DNA of 17,797 nucleotides from Bacillota bacterium (GTDB taxonomy: Bacteria > Bacillota > Clostridia > Saccharofermentanales > DTU023), in NCBI GenBank assembly GCA_023388605.1, contig JAEWFX010000028.1, forward strand, positions 1 through 17,797, in the 5' to 3' direction. Positions 14,164 to 17,797 of this stretch are shown piece by piece. The notes beneath the pieces were generated by a model, which saw only the letters and a program-made list of their open reading frames with translations, made no database searches and was not told the DNA's origin. Positions within the stretch are counted from its first letter, which is position 1. Each line of letters begins with the position of its first letter. A program made the position numbers and the translations under genes.

Positions 14164-14808
14164 ATGCCCAGTGCAAAAATTCTGAAGCGCAAACAACAAG
14201 TCGTGGCAGATTTAGCAGCTGAATTACGTGAGGCACAATCGATCGTCTTGACCGATTATCAAGGTCTCACTGTGGCAGAAGATACTGAGATGCGTGAAGA
14301 TCTACGCAAATCAGGTGTTTGCTACAAAGTTGCTAAGAATGAAGTCATCAAGCGCGCACTCAAAGATTTAGGCATTGAGTTAGATGCAGAATTACTCTGC
14401 GGTCCTTCTGCTCTCGCATTCAGCAAAGACGATGTCGTCCTCGCTCCGCGCCTGAGCAAGAAGTATGTAGAGAAATTCAAGAAGACCAAGATCAAGGGCG
14501 GTATCTTAGAAGGAGAGCCAGTAGATCTCGGAATCATCTCTCAACTTGCCAGCATCCCAGAGAAAGAAGTACTGTACGGACAATTGGTCGGTGGATTGAT
14601 TTATCCTATCCGCAGCTTAGCAGTCACCTTGAATTTGTTGGCTCAAAAAGCTGGTGACGGAGTAGAAAAAGTTGCCGATCTAGCTGTCGCAGGAGAAGCC
14701 AAAGCAGAAGAAACTACTGAAACTGTAGAAGAAGCTTCTGTAAATACCGAAGAAACAGTTGAAGAGACTGTACAGACTGAAACTACAGAAACTACTGAGG
14801 CTGAATAA
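14164..14808 (+). CDS. rplJ: 50S ribosomal protein L10 with an acidic Thr/Glu-rich C-terminal extension
   Basis: Base of the ribosomal stalk that anchors L7/L12 dimers. The first 165 or so residues look normal: an N-terminal rRNA-binding domain (MPSAKILKRKQQVVADL, VLTDYQGLTV, KVAKNEVIKRAL near 55-67) and the C-terminal helix region that binds L12. The protein is 214 aa, against roughly 165-175 in most bacteria. The extra tail (about 177-214) is almost entirely Glu, Thr, Val and Ala, with no Lys or Arg after K180. AAAGGAGG lies 6 nt before the ATG. Expression should be controlled by the leader upstream. The tail could mimic the acidic stalk or be a disordered linker; its function is unknown. 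Confidence 0.96.
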   Translation: MPSAKILKRKQQVVADLAAELREAQSIVLTDYQGLTVAEDTEMREDLRKSGVCYKVAKNEVIKRALKDLGIELDAELLCGPSALAFSKDDVVLAPRLSKKYVEKFKKTKIKGGILEGEPVDLGIISQLASIPEKEVLYGQLVGGLIYPIRSLAVTLNLLAQKAGDGVEKVADLAVAGEAKAEETTETVEEASVNTEETVEETVQTETTETTEAE

Positions 14809-14842
14809 TCAGTCCGCAATTTGATTAATTTTGGAGGATATT

Positions 14843-15223
14843 ATGGCTAACGAAAAAGTTACCGCTTTACTCGATTCCATCAAGGAATTAACCGTATTAG
14901 AGTTAAATGAATTAGTTAAAGGTCTAGAAGAAGAATTCGGCGTATCAGCCGCTGCTCTCGCCGTCGCAGCTCCTGCTGCTGGTGGTGCTGGCGAAGCTGG
15001 TGGTGAAGAGAAGAGTGAATTCACTGTTATCTTGAAGTCCCCTGGTGCCAACAAAATCGGTGTTATCAAAGTTATCCGCGAGCTCACTGGTCTGGGTCTC
15101 AAAGAAGCTAAAGCTGTCGTCGATGGCGCTCCTAAGGAAGTTAAAGAGAATGTCAGCAAAGAAGATGCTGATGCTGCAGTCGAAGCTCTCAAAGCTGCTG
15201 GTGCTGAAGTCGAAGTCAAGTAA
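14843..15223 (+). CDS. rplL: 50S ribosomal protein L7/L12
   Basis: Stalk protein, present in several copies per ribosome, that recruits translational GTPases. The 126-aa protein has an N-terminal dimerisation and L10-binding domain (1-35, ELTVLELNELVKGLEEEFGV), an Ala/Gly hinge (about 36-56), and the C-terminal factor-binding domain (GANKIGVIKVIRELTGLGLKEAK near 68-90, ending EVEVK). All are standard. The ATG at 14843 follows TTGGAGG with 6 nt between; a TTG within that site could be read as a start but is not needed. Confidence 0.98.
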   Translation: MANEKVTALLDSIKELTVLELNELVKGLEEEFGVSAAALAVAAPAAGGAGEAGGEEKSEFTVILKSPGANKIGVIKVIRELTGLGLKEAKAVVDGAPKEVKENVSKEDADAAVEALKAAGAEVEVK

Positions 15224-15244
15224 TCGATATAGCATTTACAAATT

Positions 15245-15270
15245 AAGCCGACCGAAAGGTCGGCTTTTTT
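15245..15270 (+). terminator. Strong intrinsic terminator after rplL
   Basis: A perfect 9-bp stem, AAGCCGACC (15245-15253) and GGTCGGCTT (15258-15266), closed by a GAAA tetraloop and followed by TTTT (six T residues in a row, counting the end of the stem). This is the best terminator in the window and ends the ribosomal operon. Confidence 0.95.
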
Positions 15271-15305
15271 GTTATTATTAAGAGTAGATTGATTTCGGAG
15301 GAATT

Positions 15306-16211
15306 ATGCAGAGCAAATTCGATGTTGTAGTTATCGGTCGTGGACCAGCAGGTATCCAGGCCGCTATCTATACACAACGTGCAGGGTTCAATACCCTGGT
15401 TATAGCACCTGGAGATGGTGATTTAGCTAAATCTCATCTAATTGGTAATTACTATGGTTTTGTTGACGGCATCGATGGCCCTAGCTTGCAACAGCACGGT
15501 ATTGACCAAGCAAAGAAGTTGGGTGTTGAATTTTGGACAGAGGAAGTCACGGGAACCTCTTTTGTCGAAGGTGGTTACGAGGTGCACACAACTAATAAAT
15601 CTGTCAACACTATTGCTATGATCGTAGCCTCAGGTCTTCCCAAGCAACAGAGCAAGATCAAAGGTGCCAAGGAACTACTCGGTATGGGAGTATCTTATTG
15701 TGCTACTTGTGATGGTTTCTTTTATAAAGGTCAAGAGATCGCCATCGTCGGCAGCGGCGAGTTCGCTCTCTCAGAAGCAGAGGAACTCAAGTCAGTAGTC
15801 GGTAAAATCAATATCTTACTCAATGGCAAAAAAGCTTCTGCTGATTTTTCTGAATATCACGTAATAGCAGACAAAATAAGTGAAGTTGTCGCTGATGAAG
15901 AAGGATTTTTATCCAAAGTTATATTTTCCGATAATTCAGATCTCGCAGTCTCGGGAATGTTTTTTGCTGAAGGTCAGGCCAATGCTCTGAATTTAGCTAT
16001 GAAGCTGGGCCTCGAGACCAATGAACGAGGTATTGCTGTCAATTCTGAGCAGCATACAAATCTACCTGGAATTTTTGCAGCAGGTGATTGCACAGGCGGC
16101 AGAGCACAAGTTGCCGTGGCGGTAGGTCAAGGTGCCATAGCTGGCATGGAAGCCGCCGATTATATTCGAGAATTACGTAGCCTGAAAAAACAAGCAGTGC
16201 AGTGGGGATAG
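15306..16211 (+). CDS. Thioredoxin-reductase-like FAD-dependent oxidoreductase (clostridial type)
   Basis: A 301-aa flavoprotein of the low-molecular-weight thioredoxin reductase fold. FAD-binding GRGPAG is at 11-16, the redox-active CATC at C132/C135 within YCATCDGFFYKG, a second Rossmann glycine motif GSGEFA at 149-154, and the C-terminal FAD segment GIFAAGDCTGG at 255-265. The HRRxxxR motif that grips the NADPH 2'-phosphate in classical TrxB is absent; the equivalent stretch reads INILLNGKK. The enzyme may therefore use NADH or, as in the ferredoxin-linked flavin thioredoxin reductases described in clostridia, reduced ferredoxin. Donor choice is inference. No thioredoxin gene is adjacent. 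TTTCGGAGG precedes the ATG, and serS begins 9 nt after its stop. Confidence 0.87.
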   Translation: MQSKFDVVVIGRGPAGIQAAIYTQRAGFNTLVIAPGDGDLAKSHLIGNYYGFVDGIDGPSLQQHGIDQAKKLGVEFWTEEVTGTSFVEGGYEVHTTNKSVNTIAMIVASGLPKQQSKIKGAKELLGMGVSYCATCDGFFYKGQEIAIVGSGEFALSEAEELKSVVGKINILLNGKKASADFSEYHVIADKISEVVADEEGFLSKVIFSDNSDLAVSGMFFAEGQANALNLAMKLGLETNERGIAVNSEQHTNLPGIFAAGDCTGGRAQVAVAVGQGAIAGMEAADYIRELRSLKKQAVQWG

Positions 16212-16220
16212 GAGGCAGAG

Positions 16221-17567
16221 ATGTTAGATATAAATTTGATCAGAAGAGAGCCAGAGTTGGTACGTGAATTATTGGCTCGCAAAGGTTGGCAGGTAGATTT
16301 TACTGATCTTCTGGCTAATGATCAGCGCCGCCGCAACATGATGCATGAGAATGAGACGCTCAAAGCTGAGCGTAATCGAGTCTCTTCGGAGATACCTAAA
16401 CTCAAGAAGCAAGGTGCAGATACCACTGAGATTTTTGAGAATATGCGCCAGTTAGGTGATCAAATTAAAGCCAATGATGAGGTGATAGACAAGCTGCAGC
16501 AGGAACAGACGACTTTCATTGCTAGTCTGCCCAATCTGCCAGCAGAAGATGTGATCGCTGGCGGAAAAGAAAACAATCAAGTGATTCATACTCATGGTGA
16601 GAAACCGCAATTTGATTTCACACCTAAGAATCATGTGGAACTTGCTGAATCGCTCAATTTGGTAGATTTTGTTCGAGGCGTTAAATTGAGTGGCAGTGGT
16701 TTCTGGCTGTACAAAGGTTTAGGTGCTCAATTAGAGTGGGCGATGATCAATTATTTCATCTCTGAGCATATCAAAGATAAATATCAGATGATTATGCCTC
16801 CGCATCTATTAAATTACGAGTCAGGCTTCACTGCTGGTCAATTCCCTAAATTTGAAGAAGATGTTTTTACTCTCCAACAACGCCGTGGTATGGGTTCTGC
16901 TGAGCAGATCGCAAAGGAGAAAGAGAGAGATGAAGAAGCTATGGCTCAACATGGTTTCAAACATTTTTTGGGACCGACAGCGGAGACTGCCTTAGTCAAC
17001 ATGCACCGTGACGAGATTTTAGACGCTGAGCAATTGCCTCTCAAATACTTTGCTTATACACCGTGTTATCGCAGTGAGGCAGGTAGTTATCGTGCTGAGG
17101 AGCGTGGTACTATCCGCGGTCATCAATTCAATAAGGTCGAAATATTTCAATACACTCTGCCAGAATTAGCTGATGAAGCTCTGCAAGAGATGATCAATAA
17201 GGCGGAGAAGTTGGTTCAAGGGTTGGAGCTCCACTATAGATTGAGTAAGCTGGCAGCAGAGGATTGCTCACATTCTATGAGAAAAACTCTTGATATCGAA
17301 GTCTGGATACCCAGTATCAATGAGTACAAAGAAGTGAGTTCAGCTTCTTGGGCAGGAGACTATCAAGCTCGCCGTGGCAATATCCGCTACAGACGCCCAG
17401 ATGGTAAAAAGTCAGAGTACGCTCATACTCTCAACGCTTCTGGCCTAGCTACTAGCCGTATTTTGCCAGCACTATTAGAACAGCATCAGCAAGCAGATGG
17501 TTCTGTTTATGTACCTAAGGTGTTGCGTCCTTATCTGAACGGATTAGAGTACATCAAGACAGAATAG
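16221..17567 (+). CDS. serS: Seryl-tRNA synthetase, divergent form
   Basis: Charges tRNA-Ser with serine. The 448-aa protein has the N-terminal tRNA-binding coiled-coil arm (about 28-105) and a class II catalytic core: HFLGPTAETALVN near 248-260, motif 2 around YRSEAGSYRAEERG (283-296) followed by RGHQFNKVE, SSASWAGDYQARRGNIRYR near 373-391, and motif 3, TLNASGLATSRILPALLE (403-420). Differences from standard SerRS include a charged insertion at about 219-246, PTAETA rather than PTAEVP, SYRAEERG in place of SAGRDTRG, and LATSR in place of the usual LAxGR. These resemble the second SerRS type found in some Clostridia. GGAGG overlaps the end of the preceding gene and lies 5 nt before the ATG, which suggests cotranscription. 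Confidence 0.93.
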   Translation: MLDINLIRREPELVRELLARKGWQVDFTDLLANDQRRRNMMHENETLKAERNRVSSEIPKLKKQGADTTEIFENMRQLGDQIKANDEVIDKLQQEQTTFIASLPNLPAEDVIAGGKENNQVIHTHGEKPQFDFTPKNHVELAESLNLVDFVRGVKLSGSGFWLYKGLGAQLEWAMINYFISEHIKDKYQMIMPPHLLNYESGFTAGQFPKFEEDVFTLQQRRGMGSAEQIAKEKERDEEAMAQHGFKHFLGPTAETALVNMHRDEILDAEQLPLKYFAYTPCYRSEAGSYRAEERGTIRGHQFNKVEIFQYTLPELADEALQEMINKAEKLVQGLELHYRLSKLAAEDCSHSMRKTLDIEVWIPSINEYKEVSSASWAGDYQARRGNIRYRRPDGKKSEYAHTLNASGLATSRILPALLEQHQQADGSVYVPKVLRPYLNGLEYIKTE

Positions 17568-17573
17568 TGAAGC

Positions 17574-17797
17574 ATGTATAGTCGGCTGATATTCTTAGAT
17601 CTAGACAATACACTAAGTCGGGGAACAGATACCCCGATTGAGTCTGAGGTGCTCGAATATCTATTAGAATATGAACAGCGTGGCTGGGGTGTAGTGATAT
17701 GTTCAGGTCGGCCTCACTACTATCTCTGCGGTTTAGCACGTCAATTGCCGCTTAGCAATCAGATATTGATAGGTGAGAATGGTCTGACTATACATAT
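17574..17797 (+). CDS. HAD superfamily phosphatase (IIB/Cof-like), 3' end cut by the window
   Basis: The first 74 codons of a probable haloacid dehalogenase-type phosphatase. Motif I is LIFLDLDNT with D9 (nucleophile) and D11; motif II is VVICSGRP with S44; a later GENG (68-70) is typical of the IIB group, which includes sugar phosphatases, sucrose phosphatase and archaeal-type phosphoglycolate phosphatase. The cap and motifs III-IV lie outside the window, so the substrate cannot be judged. The ATG is 6 nt after the serS stop; an in-frame TGA at 17568 rules out an earlier start. No strong ribosome binding site is present, so translational coupling to serS is likely. Confidence 0.82.
   Translation, partial: MYSRLIFLDLDNTLSRGTDTPIESEVLEYLLEYEQRGWGVVICSGRPHYYLCGLARQLPLSNQILIGENGLTIH

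Noticed and set aside
14809..15219. A 136-codon open frame on the minus strand across rplL
   Set aside because: It is the antisense shadow of a highly biased Ala/Glu/Lys-rich gene; its Ser/Ala-rich product has no recognisable domain and it covers a certain gene.
1..17797. tRNA, rRNA, insertion sequence, prophage, toxin-antitoxin or defence genes
   Set aside because: None were found by eye on either strand. Every long frame not listed overlaps a recognised gene in another frame, and no intergenic stretch exceeds 300 nt.

Overview
The window reads as a chromosomal core segment of a low-to-moderate G+C Gram-positive anaerobe, most likely in Clostridia. The evidence is the rpmG-secE-nusG-rplK-rplA-rplJ-rplL order with an L10 leader, a single-membrane-segment SecE, a clostridial-type thioredoxin-reductase-like flavoprotein, a VanW/G5 surface protein and strong purine-rich ribosome binding sites. 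I cannot fix the genus. No phage, transposon, CRISPR, tRNA or rRNA feature is visible.

Layout. Bases 1-2683 (+) carry the C-terminal three quarters of dnaK and a complete dnaJ with a TTG start, separated by a 9-bp hairpin. Bases 2718-6293 (-) hold a two-gene unit, a class A penicillin-binding protein followed 3 nt later by an MtaD-type amidohydrolase, convergent with dnaJ. A divergent intergenic region of about 230 bp follows. Bases 6524-9625 (+) hold a second envelope pair: a membrane-anchored SH3b-NlpC/P60 peptidase and a VanW/G5 protein. A PHP-domain phosphoesterase (9612-10529, -) overlaps the VanW gene tail to tail by 14 nt. A divergent PfkB-type sugar kinase (10648-11613, +) ends at a clear intrinsic terminator.

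Bases 11730-15223 (+) are the ribosomal/translocation/antitermination operon: rpmG (54 aa), secE, nusG, rplK, rplA, an L10 leader with competing antiterminator and terminator folds, rplJ and rplL. It closes with a strong terminator, and rpoB does not follow. Next come a thioredoxin-reductase-like flavoprotein, a divergent serS, and the start of a HAD phosphatase cut by the window edge.

How the genes fit together: the window joins protein folding (DnaK/DnaJ), cell-wall building and remodelling (PBP, NlpC/P60, VanW/G5), nucleoside and nucleotide salvage or turnover (MtaD-like, PHP), sugar phosphorylation, and translation and secretion. I found no convincing new multi-gene system. The unusual signals are within otherwise ordinary genes: Thr/Glu-rich C-terminal extensions on SecE and ribosomal protein L10, a SerRS with altered motifs and an insertion, a TrxR-like enzyme lacking the NADPH phosphate-binding arginine motif, and a ribosomal operon terminated before rpoB.
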